Positions 24,864 through 33,260 of a stretch of 45,058 bases of DNA are shown one piece after another (position 1 is the first letter of the stretch; each line of letters begins with the position of its first letter). Below the pieces are notes generated by a model. That model saw only the letters and a program-made list of their open reading frames with translations. It had not been told where the DNA came from and made no database searches. Source of the DNA: Myxococcota bacterium (GTDB lineage Bacteria; Myxococcota; JAJVIH01); the NCBI GenBank assembly GCA_022072125.1, contig JAJVIH010000008.1, positions 1 to 45,058 of the forward strand. The letters are read 5' to 3'. A program made the translations under genes and the position numbers.

Positions 24864-27161
24864 GTGACATCAACTGGGGAAAACGCTCCTCCGTCCGGCG
24901 GAGTTGCGCAGTGGGCGCGGCTGATCCGCATCCGCGACTGGGCGCATTTTTTGCTCCTGCCGCTGGCCGGCATGAGTTCGGACGCCGATCCGGACTTCAG
25001 CCTGTGGCCGCCCCTGCGCGGGGCGATCATCTCCTTTTGTTGCCTGGGATTCGCCTACCTGATCAACAACTGGGCCGACAGGACGCTGGACTCCAGCGCC
25101 GAAAAAAACCTGCTGGCCGTCCGCACGGTCCGCGCCGGGGCCATCCGCAACGCCCTGTCCATCATGGCGGCGCTGGCGCTGGCGCTGGCGTGGAACTCCC
25201 CCCAGCCTGTCTTCATCGCCACGCTGATCAGCCTGACAGGCGGGTTTCTGTACTCCCAGCGGCCGCGTCTCAAGGCCTTTCCGGTGGCGGGCACGCTGAC
25301 CAACGTCGCGATCTTCGCTCCTCTGCTGGCGATGGGGCTGAATCGTCCGCGAATGCCCGAAGGTCTATGGATTCTGACCGCAATCTTCTCCGGGTTGATC
25401 GTGCAGAACCAGTTGATTCACGAAGGCGCCGATGAAGACGATGACCGGCGCGGCGGCGCGCGCACGACTTTCGTGCGCTTTGGACATACCGCCACGCTAT
25501 GGCTGGGCGCCGCTGCGGCGCTGGGTTCGGCTCTGGCGGCCGCGCGCTGGAACTGGTTGCTCGCGGGCGGGATCGCGGCTGTATCCGGCGCGTGGATTCC
25601 TTGGCGTTTTCACCGCCTGCGGGGGGACGCGGGCGGGCTGGGACGCCTCCGGCTGCAACAGCGCAAATGGAGCCTGGCGGCGGGGGCCGCGAGTTTCCTG
25701 TGCATGCAGGCGCACAGCGCGGGAAATCCGGTGCTGACGCCGCTGCGCCAGGTTCCCCTTCCCAATATCGCCGCCCATCTGGATATCCTCACCGCCAAGC
25801 CGGTGATGTACCCGGTGCATTATGGCGGCGTGCTGACGACCATCGCCGGAACCGTGATCCTATGCGTGCTGTTCGCGGCGGCGGCCTGGTTGTTGCGCCC
25901 GTGGTTCGTTCTGACGCCCCTGGCGGTCGCCATCAGTTGCGCGGCGGCGGGCGGATCGGCGTGGGCGCTGTCCATCATTGGGCGGGAAGGGAATTTTTTT
26001 TCCTGTTCGCTGCCCCTGGCGTCCGGAGTCACCCTGTTTCTCGCGCTGGCCGCGCTGGCGGCGTTCACGCGGCGCCCGCTCGCGCATTCCGCGTCCGCTC
26101 CGCCGCCCCAAACCGCGCGTTGGCTGGCTTGGGCGTGCGCGGCCGCCTGGCTGGTGAAAAATTTTCTGGCGCTGGGCGGCCGGATACTCGACAGCGGATA
26201 TGTGCCGCCGCTCGACGCGGCCTTCTGGTGGCGCGGCGACACCCTCCACAGCTACCCCGAAATCTGGGGCAACGACGATTTTGGCATCTACGGGCCGGTG
26301 ATGTCGTATGTCACCTTTCCGTTCATGCCGCTGGCGCCGTGGTTATCCCAACTGCTCTGGGGCGACGGCGCCTGGACCACGGCGGAAATGCCCAACCTGC
26401 ATCTGTTGACCGCCGGATCGCGGGCTTCCGTGGCGGCGCTGGACCTGGCGATCATGGCGGCGCTGGCGCGCGCCGCGGGGCCGGCCTGGCCGGCCGCCTT
26501 GTTGCTGTGGAATCTCAATCCCATCGCGCTGCACAGCACGGCGCTGGCGCCCAACGAACTGTGGCAACTGCCGTTTCTGCTTTGGGGGCTTCTGCTGCTG
26601 CGCGAGCGGCCGGCGCTCAGCGGCGTTCTGCTGATGGGCGCCGTGCTGGTCAAGCCCACGCCCGCCCCGTTGTTGCCGTTCTGGGGATGGCATGGGTCAT
26701 GGAAACACCGTTTCCTGTTCACCGGCGGCGCGGTGCTGTCCTGCGCGGTCTTTATTGGAGCATGGCTGGCGCAGATGTCGCGGACGCCCGGTTTTCGCGG
26801 CTTCGACGCCCTGCTGTGGCGGGCGTTTGAAAGCGAGGGATGCAATGTCTGGCTCATCCCGGCGGAGATCGTGGGGCCGGAAGCGGTGCGGGTGATGCGC
26901 GGGCTGATCCTGCTGGGGATTCCCCTGGCGGTGACCGCGTCCATTTTTGGGTGGTGGAAAAAACGCCCGTTCGCCCTGCATTCCGACAGCGCGCTCCTGC
27001 TGGCGGCGCCGGGGCTGGTGACCGCGAATATTCACCCCGGCTATCTGATTCCGCCGCTGCTGGTGTTGTGGATTGCCGCGCGGCCCGCATCTCCCCCGGC
27101 GGACGCCGGGTCAGGTCAGGCTGGAGAACATATCCTTCCACCGGAGAAGGCGGATGAGTGA
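24864..27161 (+). CDS. UbiA prenyltransferase domain fused to a GT-C-like membrane domain
   Basis: A 765-residue integral membrane protein. Residues 1 to about 280 look like a UbiA-superfamily prenyltransferase. The first Asp-rich motif is present in altered form (Asn68-Asn69-x-x-Asp72-x3-Asp76, where NDxxDxxxD is usual), and the second lies around Asp190-Asp194, followed by RTTFVRFG. The C-terminal two thirds have many hydrophobic helices and loops such as GNDDFGIYGPVMSYVTFPFMPLAPWL and NLNPIALHSTALAPNELWQLPFLLWGLLLLRERP, like GT-C fold glycosyltransferases (GT87/GT39 type) that use polyprenyl-phosphate sugars. One product could both make or modify a polyprenyl lipid and use it, but no activity is proven. 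The start is a GTG at 24864 with weak ribosome site. The stop codon overlaps the hemerythrin-like gene start. Confidence 0.72.
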   Translation: MTSTGENAPPSGGVAQWARLIRIRDWAHFLLLPLAGMSSDADPDFSLWPPLRGAIISFCCLGFAYLINNWADRTLDSSAEKNLLAVRTVRAGAIRNALSIMAALALALAWNSPQPVFIATLISLTGGFLYSQRPRLKAFPVAGTLTNVAIFAPLLAMGLNRPRMPEGLWILTAIFSGLIVQNQLIHEGADEDDDRRGGARTTFVRFGHTATLWLGAAAALGSALAAARWNWLLAGGIAAVSGAWIPWRFHRLRGDAGGLGRLRLQQRKWSLAAGAASFLCMQAHSAGNPVLTPLRQVPLPNIAAHLDILTAKPVMYPVHYGGVLTTIAGTVILCVLFAAAAWLLRPWFVLTPLAVAISCAAAGGSAWALSIIGREGNFFSCSLPLASGVTLFLALAALAAFTRRPLAHSASAPPPQTARWLAWACAAAWLVKNFLALGGRILDSGYVPPLDAAFWWRGDTLHSYPEIWGNDDFGIYGPVMSYVTFPFMPLAPWLSQLLWGDGAWTTAEMPNLHLLTAGSRASVAALDLAIMAALARAAGPAWPAALLLWNLNPIALHSTALAPNELWQLPFLLWGLLLLRERPALSGVLLMGAVLVKPTPAPLLPFWGWHGSWKHRFLFTGGAVLSCAVFIGAWLAQMSRTPGFRGFDALLWRAFESEGCNVWLIPAEIVGPEAVRVMRGLILLGIPLAVTASIFGWWKKRPFALHSDSALLLAAPGLVTANIHPGYLIPPLLVLWIAARPASPPADAGSGQAGEHILPPEKADE

Positions 27162-27624
27162 ATTTGTCTCCAGCTTCCTGAATGCGCATGAGCAACTCCG
27201 GGAAAAATTCGCCCGGCATCGTGATTGGGTGGTGGGACTGGAGTTCCACCGGGCGCTGGAAGCGCTCGATGAATTTGAACGCGATCTCTTGAAGCATATG
27301 CAGGACGAGGAACGCAGCATCCTGCCCCTGTACGAAAGCCGGGTAGGGCGTGTTCCCGGCGGCGCGCCGGAGTTGTTCCGGCTGGAGCACAAGAACCTGC
27401 TGCGGAATCTGGAGGTCATCAGGGAGGCGTTGCGCAGACTGGCGGATGATCCTTCCGCCGGAAGAAGGCGGGCCCATGAATTTCTGCATCAGGAGGGTGT
27501 TTTCATGCACCTGCTGGAACACCACGATCTGCGCGAGCGGAATATCCTTTATCCCCGTCTCGAAGAGAAGCTGTCCGCCGGTGAAATCCGGGAGGTGCTC
27601 GACGCCTGCGGGCTGGCGCCATGA
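27154..27624 (+). CDS. Hemerythrin-like HHE domain protein
   Basis: The 156-residue product is a four-helix HHE protein with the expected iron-binding His/Glu pattern: His12, His48-x3-Glu52, His79, and His119/His123/His124 in the fourth helix (FMHLLEHHDLRERNILYPRLEEKL). Such cytoplasmic proteins bind a di-iron centre and O2 or NO, or sense iron and oxidative stress. The start at 27154 has GGAGAAGG just upstream and overlaps the previous gene by eight bases, so the pair is translationally coupled. A longer in-frame start lies inside the neighbouring gene and is not needed. Why it is tied to the membrane-glycosyl gene is unknown. Confidence 0.88.
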   Translation: MSEFVSSFLNAHEQLREKFARHRDWVVGLEFHRALEALDEFERDLLKHMQDEERSILPLYESRVGRVPGGAPELFRLEHKNLLRNLEVIREALRRLADDPSAGRRRAHEFLHQEGVFMHLLEHHDLRERNILYPRLEEKLSAGEIREVLDACGLAP

Positions 27625-27957
27625 CCAGCGTCCGGCTTCCAGTTCCGCTCTCCGGTTTCATTCCCGCCGCATGACCACATCTCCAGCGGCCAGTTCGATC
27701 CGCGGAACAACGGGGTTCCCGCCAGACACGGCATGAGCGGCAAGCGCATTCCGGATATCCCTGAGTCTGTTCTGGAACAGACAGCAAGGAGCATGGCAGG
27801 AATAACCCCTGGCGTTCTTCCCGCTGAATCATGGGATTCATTGATGATGTTCCGGTGATCCGGCGTTTCCGGATGGGAGGCGTCCGGCCCGGTTTGGTTT
27901 TTCGTCACGAAAACCCGGGAGGCGGTGATCGAAGAAGCCGTCAGTCATCGAAAGAGG
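27625..27957. other. Convergent intergenic region with an imperfect hairpin
   Basis: No gene was recognised between the hemerythrin-like and acyltransferase genes; frames open here lack family resemblance and overlap the gene ends. An imperfect hairpin lies at 27888-27919: GGTTTTTCG pairs with CGAAAACC across TCA, with an outer CCCG/CGGG. It could end transcription from either side, but there is no convincing T tract. Confidence 0.4.
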
Positions 27958-28716
27958 CTATTGCAGTCCTTCCGCCTTCACGGCCGACTGGATCAGCGCC
28001 TGCATCCGCTGCACCAGCAGCAGGCGGAAGTCCTCGATTTCTTCCGGAGCCGGCGCTGCGCCCGCGGGTTTGGGCGGAATCACCGGGCCGTCCACCCATG
28101 TGGTCAATTTGACCGGACGCGGCAACGCCGTCAGGCCCAGCCCCCGGAACAGCGGCAAGGGAACATGGAAGCGCCGGTAGAGATTCCGCGTCAGCGCGTT
28201 GTCATACACGGTGTAGATATCATCAGCGGAGGGCGTGGCGATGAGGATGACCGGGGCCTGGGCCTCCAGCGCCAGTTTGGCGAAGCCGCTGCGGCCTTCC
28301 CAACACAACTGGTGGCGCTGGCTGGAGGGTCTGAGGGCCTCGCGCATTCCGCCAGGGGCCGCGCCGACGGGCCAGCCTTCCTCAATCAGCGTGCGGGCCA
28401 TCCCGGGGCTGGCGTTGACCGAACCGATATTGGTGAAAAAGGTCCGGAAAGGTTCGTTTTGAAAGAGGATGCGGTCGGCGACGGTGCGGCACAAACGCCC
28501 CGTGTGTTCATAGAACCGCGCGATGCCGAGAATCATTTCGTATGTGGCCATGGAATGGGTGGAAAGCACCAGCATCCCGCCTTCGCGGGGAGCTTTTTCC
28601 CATCCGATCATGGAAAAGCGGTGCCACCCCATGAGCAGGCGCGCGGCGGGCAGAAACCGCTGCTCGAAAAACTCCATGTCGGGCCGGGGAAGTGATTGCT
28701 CCGTGGCCGCTGACAT
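27958..28716 (-). CDS. PlsC-like/TMEM68-like acyltransferase
   Basis: The 252-residue product has the acyltransferase core in the variant form seen in TMEM68/phytyl-ester-synthase-like and related bacterial proteins. The active-site block STHSMATYEMILG has His54 followed by Glu60, in place of the classical HxxxxD. The substrate block is PGGMREAL (121-128), where the Pro-Gly-Gly-x-Arg-Glu-Ala form is typical of that group. It likely transfers an acyl chain to a glycerol or alcohol acceptor at the membrane face, for example neutral-lipid or wax-ester formation; the acceptor is unknown. A strong GGAGGGAATG region precedes the ATG. There is no partner gene in the same operon. Confidence 0.78.
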   Translation of the reverse strand: MSAATEQSLPRPDMEFFEQRFLPAARLLMGWHRFSMIGWEKAPREGGMLVLSTHSMATYEMILGIARFYEHTGRLCRTVADRILFQNEPFRTFFTNIGSVNASPGMARTLIEEGWPVGAAPGGMREALRPSSQRHQLCWEGRSGFAKLALEAQAPVILIATPSADDIYTVYDNALTRNLYRRFHVPLPLFRGLGLTALPRPVKLTTWVDGPVIPPKPAGAAPAPEEIEDFRLLLVQRMQALIQSAVKAEGLQ

Positions 28717-28912
28717 TCATTCCCTCCGTACAGCTTTCTGCATCAAGCGTACTCTTTTGCACAGGATGCTTCCAGCGGGAGATTGCCGGTGTTTGTGCCA
28801 AACAGACATTACCAGCCCGGCGCGGCGTGGGCTGCTGGAAACGGTGAATGCGCGGGCTCCGGCGTTGCGGAATGCGGTTTCCGGCGCCAACGCCGGCGGC
28901 GGCATGCGCCGC

Positions 28913-29329
28913 TCACGCGGGCCAGGTCATGCGGACGAGTGCGGCGATGAAGGCGCGATCCGCTTCGAGGAAATCGTAGGAGTTCAGTTCTTCCCGCCCG
29001 GTCCAGGCGATGGCGTGAACATCCAGCGGGCGCGGCTCGCCTTCCAGCAGGGAGCAGCGGTGGAAGTGAATCTCCACGCTTTTTCCGGGATAGTCGTGCT
29101 GGATCAGTTCCATGCGCTCATGCACCCGGACCCGGACGCCCAGTTCTTCCTCCAGTTCCCGCGCCAGCGCGGATTCCACGCTTTCGCCTTCGTGAACCTT
29201 GCCGCCGGGAAATTCCCATTGCAGCGCGCCGTGCCTGCCGGGCGGACGTTGCGAGATCAGCAACAGGCCGCCGCGGAAGATCAATCCCGCCGCCACGACA
29301 ATCCGGTTTTTTCCGGCCGCGCCGTTCAT
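28913..29329 (-). CDS. MutT-type Nudix hydrolase
   Basis: A 138-residue protein with a perfect Nudix box: Gly43-x5-Glu49-x7-Arg57-Glu58-Leu-x-Glu61-Glu62-x-Gly64-Val. The layout, with FPGGKVHEGES and RCSLLEGEPRPLDVHAIAW, is that of MutT-type 8-oxo-dGTP diphosphatases, which clean oxidised nucleotides from the pool; a (d)CTP or other nucleotide specificity is possible. The start overlaps the stop of the lytic transglycosylase gene (ATGA), so translation is coupled. A GC hairpin (28881-28896) lies downstream without a T tract. Confidence 0.92.
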   Translation of the reverse strand: MNGAAGKNRIVVAAGLIFRGGLLLISQRPPGRHGALQWEFPGGKVHEGESVESALARELEEELGVRVRVHERMELIQHDYPGKSVEIHFHRCSLLEGEPRPLDVHAIAWTGREELNSYDFLEADRAFIAALVRMTWPA

Positions 29330-31554
29330 GGTTTTTTCTCCGGAACCGGGAAAGTCAGCCGCACCGGAGGAATGCGCGCGCCTTCGCCGTACAGGCTTTC
29401 ATAGACCAGCCAGGTCCCGGAAATCCGCTTGACGTATTCGCGCGGCTCTTCGATTCCCCAGCCTTCGATGAAATCCGGAAAATCCTGTTCCGTCCGTTCA
29501 GCCGTCCATTTCTCAATGGTTTTGGCGCCGGCGTTGTAAGCGCCCAGGGCCAGCGCGTGATTGCCATCAAATTGTCTGAGCAGGCGCGACAGCAGGTATG
29601 AGCCCAGCTTCAGGTTCAGTGCGGGCTCCAGCAACTGATCCGGAGTGGGCGGCTTCATCTTCAGCCACGGCGCCACCCATGCGGTGGTTTCGGGCATGAG
29701 TTGCGACAGTCCGCGCGCCCCCGCCCAACTCACAATGTCCTTGTCGAAGGCGCTTTCCTCGCGCACCAGGGACATCAGGAAATGGCGAGGCAGCTTGCGT
29801 TCGTCTTCAAAGGCGAAGATCAGACGGCTCCACGCCAGCGGCCAGGCCAGGCAGAACAGTCCCGCCGAGTCCCGCGTGGGGATGCGCTGAAGTTCGTGTT
29901 CGAATTTCCGGCGCAGCAACCATTGGGCTTCCGGCTCGTGACCCGCCCAGGCGAGCAGCGCCGCGGCCAGGCTGGCCCCGGCCAGCGAAGGCTGTTTCAT
30001 GGCGTTGATGTGGTTGAGCACGTGTTGCGCCCCTTCCTGCAGGAAACCATGGGCGATGAGCGCGGCGGACTCCCGCCAGACGGCCTCTCCGCCGCGCCAC
30101 TGTTCCCGGACGAAGGGGGCGAGATCGCGCTGGCGGCACAATCCCTCCTCCCTGACCGGATGATGCGCCAGTTCTCCGCCGCGCAAGGCCAACAGCGTAT
30201 AATAATCCAGCAGCAGCGGCGTGAACGGGGTGGAATCCAGCTTCCAGTGGCGGAGAAACCACGCCGCGCGGTTGCGTTGCGGCGGCGGCGCCGAGTTGTC
30301 CGATGCGATGGCGCGGAGGCGGCGGGCGGCCGCGGCGGAGTCGCCCTTGAGCCTCCATGCCCATGCCGATCGCCATTCCGCTTCGTGGCGCATGTCGCCC
30401 GCGGGAAATTTCTCAATCAGGCGATCAAGCCATTGCAACGCATCCCCGGGGGCGCCCTTCCGGCGGTGCAGTTCGGCGATCTGGAACAGCGCGTCGTCGG
30501 CGAAGCGGCTCGACGGATATTTCTCCGCCAGTTCGCTGTAGAGCGGAATCGCCGCCTTCCAGCCGCGCGCCAGCGCGGTATTGAAGGCGAGCAGGTATTG
30601 CGCGCGCGCCAGATCGGTTGTGTCCTTGCACCATTTCCGGGCTTCGATGAGAGGGGCCAGGGCGGCGCCGTATCGCCGGAGTTTGCGCTGGGTCACCCCA
30701 TGCAACAACTGGAAACGGCATTGATCGGCCGCGTCCAGCTTGCGGCGCAACAGGGCTTCGATGGCCATCAGCGCCAGTTCGTTGGCGTTTTCATCCGCCA
30801 TGCGTCCGGCGCGGACGCGCAGAATCTCCAGCGGCGCCGCGGCGTGCGGATCACCGGCGAACAAACCTTCCTTGCCGGCGTCCGTCCCCCGCACTCCGGG
30901 CAGGTGACCATGATGGCTCCACGCATGCAGCCACGATTTCGCGGCGTCCTGCCCGCGTCCCGCCCGGGATTGCGCGCGCGCCAGCGCGACCAGGAACTCC
31001 GCGGCGTCTTCCGGCCGGTGGCGGGATTCCAGGGCCGCCAGCCTCTCCAGCAACGGAATGGCCTTGAGCGCCGGATCGTTCTCCGGATCGGCGGGGCCGT
31101 CCAGCCAGGCGCGGGCGGCCCACCACAGCAAGCGCGGCGGCGCGTTTTGGACGGAGACCTTTATCGCCAGTTTGCGGGCCCCGGGCCATTGCTGTTCGCG
31201 CGCCAGCGATTCCAGTTCGCAGGAGACAAGCCAGGGGCGCAGCGGCGCCGGGGCCGTTTTCCCCGCGCGGACGCACCACTTCCGGGCTTCGCTCCAGCGC
31301 CCGGCCTGCAGGTTCGCCATGCCGGTCAGGGCGGGAAGCACGCTGTCCGCGCCAGTGGCGGATTGCAACAGAACGAGCGCGTCCGCGGGCTGATCCACGG
31401 CCATCAGCCTTCTGGCCTCGCGCAGGAGCGGATCATCCAGCGCGGCGAGATCATCCGGCGGCTGGGCGAACGCCGGGCCGGGCACGCCCAAACACCAGAG
31501 CAGCCATGCAAGGAACAGGGGCGTTCGTCCGCTTCCGCGTGGAAGGAAGTTCAT
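29326..31554 (-). CDS. Soluble lytic murein transglycosylase (Slt-type)
   Basis: The 742-residue periplasmic protein has a Sec signal peptide (MNFLPRGSGRTPLFLAWLLW ... GPAFA). A long alpha-superhelical region of TPR-like repeats follows (for example YLLAFNTALARGWKAAIPLYSELAEKYP), as in E. coli Slt70. The C-terminal SLT domain has REESAFD with catalytic Glu600, then SWAGARGLSQLMPETTAWV and ALGAYNAGAKTIEKW. It cleaves the MurNAc-GlcNAc bond of peptidoglycan, producing 1,6-anhydro products, for cell-wall turnover or envelope machinery. The start at 31554 is supported by GGAGG nine bases upstream and by the signal peptide; upstream in-frame codons are rejected. The last four bases overlap mutT. 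Confidence 0.93.
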   Translation of the reverse strand: MNFLPRGSGRTPLFLAWLLWCLGVPGPAFAQPPDDLAALDDPLLREARRLMAVDQPADALVLLQSATGADSVLPALTGMANLQAGRWSEARKWCVRAGKTAPAPLRPWLVSCELESLAREQQWPGARKLAIKVSVQNAPPRLLWWAARAWLDGPADPENDPALKAIPLLERLAALESRHRPEDAAEFLVALARAQSRAGRGQDAAKSWLHAWSHHGHLPGVRGTDAGKEGLFAGDPHAAAPLEILRVRAGRMADENANELALMAIEALLRRKLDAADQCRFQLLHGVTQRKLRRYGAALAPLIEARKWCKDTTDLARAQYLLAFNTALARGWKAAIPLYSELAEKYPSSRFADDALFQIAELHRRKGAPGDALQWLDRLIEKFPAGDMRHEAEWRSAWAWRLKGDSAAAARRLRAIASDNSAPPPQRNRAAWFLRHWKLDSTPFTPLLLDYYTLLALRGGELAHHPVREEGLCRQRDLAPFVREQWRGGEAVWRESAALIAHGFLQEGAQHVLNHINAMKQPSLAGASLAAALLAWAGHEPEAQWLLRRKFEHELQRIPTRDSAGLFCLAWPLAWSRLIFAFEDERKLPRHFLMSLVREESAFDKDIVSWAGARGLSQLMPETTAWVAPWLKMKPPTPDQLLEPALNLKLGSYLLSRLLRQFDGNHALALGAYNAGAKTIEKWTAERTEQDFPDFIEGWGIEEPREYVKRISGTWLVYESLYGEGARIPPVRLTFPVPEKKP

Positions 31555-31774
31555 GAACCTCGCCTCCGCCGCCTGGCGGCCCCCCTCTCCGGAGCGAAGA
31601 CGGGAACGGCAAACCGGGGTTGAATATTCATGATCGCAATAATCATCGGGGGCGATTCTGAATTTCCCGCCCTTCGCCGTCAAAGCTGGCGCACGGAACA
31701 CAGGGGGCCTGGCCCGGCTTGCCGCCCGGGCGGATTTGCTTCACCATCGCCGGACCATTTCAGGAGGAAAAACC

Positions 31775-33121
31775 TTGAAAGTCGCCGTCACCGGAGGCTC
31801 CGGCCAGTTGGGAACCCATGTGTTGCGTCGCTTGATCGCCGACCGGACCATCAAGGAGATCGTCAGTATTGACCTGCGTCCGCCTCAGGTGGTCAGCGGC
31901 AAGCTGCGGCATGTCCGCATTGATATCCGCGACGAGGAGTTGCGCCAATAATTCGAGAAATACGAGGCGATGTTTCACTTCGCCTTTCTGGTGGTGGTCA
32001 AGGCCCATCCGGAGCAGTTCCGGTCCGTCAATGTCGGCGGCTCCAAAAATGTGTTCATGCAGGGGCAGGCCGCCGGAGTGAACCAGTTCATCTATTCTTC
32101 CTCCATCGCGGCGTACGGGGTGGTTCCCGGCCATCCCGAACCCATTGTCGAGGATACGCCCCGGCGCCATCAGCCGGAGTTTCCCTACTCTGCCTGCAAA
32201 TACGAGGTGGAAGCCTTTCTGGATGAATATGAACGCAATTTTCCAGATATCCGCGTCGCCCGTCTGCGGCCCACCATTCTGGTGGGCGAGTACATGGAGC
32301 ATGGATTCGGCAAACTGACGCGCAAGCGCATCTTCCCCGATCCCAATGGCGCGGTGGTTCCCGTGGTGTGGGATGAAGATGTGGCCGACGCGGCGATGTC
32401 GTGCTTCCGGCGGAAGGCCCATGGCGCCTTCATTCTGACCGCCGAGGGACGAAAGACCGGATCGGAACTGGGGCGGGAATTGGGTTTCCGGGTCATCCGC
32501 CCGCCCGAACCGCTGATGCGGGCCGCCCTGGTTGCGCGCAACGCCCTCGCCGGGGTGGGAATCGGCCAGAGTATTGATCCCGCGTGGATGAAGCAGGGCG
32601 GCGTGAATATGATCGCCTCCTCCGCGAAGGCGCGGGAAATGCTGGACTGGAAGCCCAAATGCCCGGGGCAGAGCGATGTCTTCTCCCATTTTCTCCAAAC
32701 CGTTCCGTACCAACTGGACCCGCGCATCGCCTGGATGATCCGCCTCGCCGGTCTGGCTTCAAAACGCCGGCCGCCGCTGCGCGAACTGGAGAACCTGCGC
32801 GGCGATGTCCATGTCCACCTGACAGGACCGAAGGGCGGGGATATCCGTATCCATGTGGAAGGCGGAAGGTTGGGGTTTGGCTTCGGGGTTCCGCGCCCGC
32901 CCACCTCGGTGGTGACGATGAAGGCGGAACTCTGGCTCGACATGATGGCGGGCAAGACGGATTTTTCGGCGGCGCTGATTTCCAACCGGGTGCGGATTGA
33001 AGGCGAACCCTTCGCGGGCTTCATCGTGGGCGGCCTGATGAGCGAATTTGGCAAACTGCGGCGGATGGATGGAAAGCGGGGCGAATGGGCGCGCCGCGCA
33101 ACCTCCCGCATATTCGGCTGA
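31775..33121 (+). pseudogene. NAD-dependent epimerase/dehydratase fused to SCP2 domain, interrupted by in-frame TAA
   Basis: AGGAGG (31762-31767) precedes a TTG start at 31775, opening an extended SDR fold: MKVAVTGGSGQLG with the NAD-binding GxxGxxG. After 58 codons a TAA (31949-31951) stops the frame, and the same frame then continues without shift to 33121 with intact features: SSSIAAYG, catalytic Tyr138-x3-Lys142 (YSACK), and RPTILVGEY. The last ~110 residues (about 335-445) look like an SCP2 sterol/lipid-carrier domain. Whole length would be 448 residues. A reinitiation start (ATG at 31970, MFHFAFLVVV) would lack the NAD-binding glycines, so the gene is likely inactivated, or the TAA is a recent mutation or sequencing error. 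Otherwise codon use and conservation look normal. Confidence 0.75.
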
Positions 33122-33260
33122 GGAACCTGCGGGGCCGGAATATTCAGCCGGCCGCTGTGAAACCGCGGGCTTTCAGACGCCATCCAGGAGCCGCGCAAAC
33201 CAAGGGAATCCCCATTCCGCTTTTGAGTCCGCCGGACAAGCATGGCGGCGGCGCGTCCGC

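Noticed and set aside
27549-27908. Minus-strand frame in the hemerythrin/acyltransferase gap
   Set aside because: It overlaps the end of the hemerythrin-like gene, has no ribosome site and no recognisable domain.
29701-31623. Plus-strand open frame of 640 codons opposite the lytic transglycosylase
   Set aside because: Antisense shadow of a gene with clear SLT motifs.
31970-33121. Independent gene starting at ATG 31970 (MFHFAFLVVV)
   Set aside because: It would be an SDR without NAD-binding glycines, and the missing N terminus lies directly upstream in the same frame behind a single TAA, so an interrupted gene is the simpler reading.
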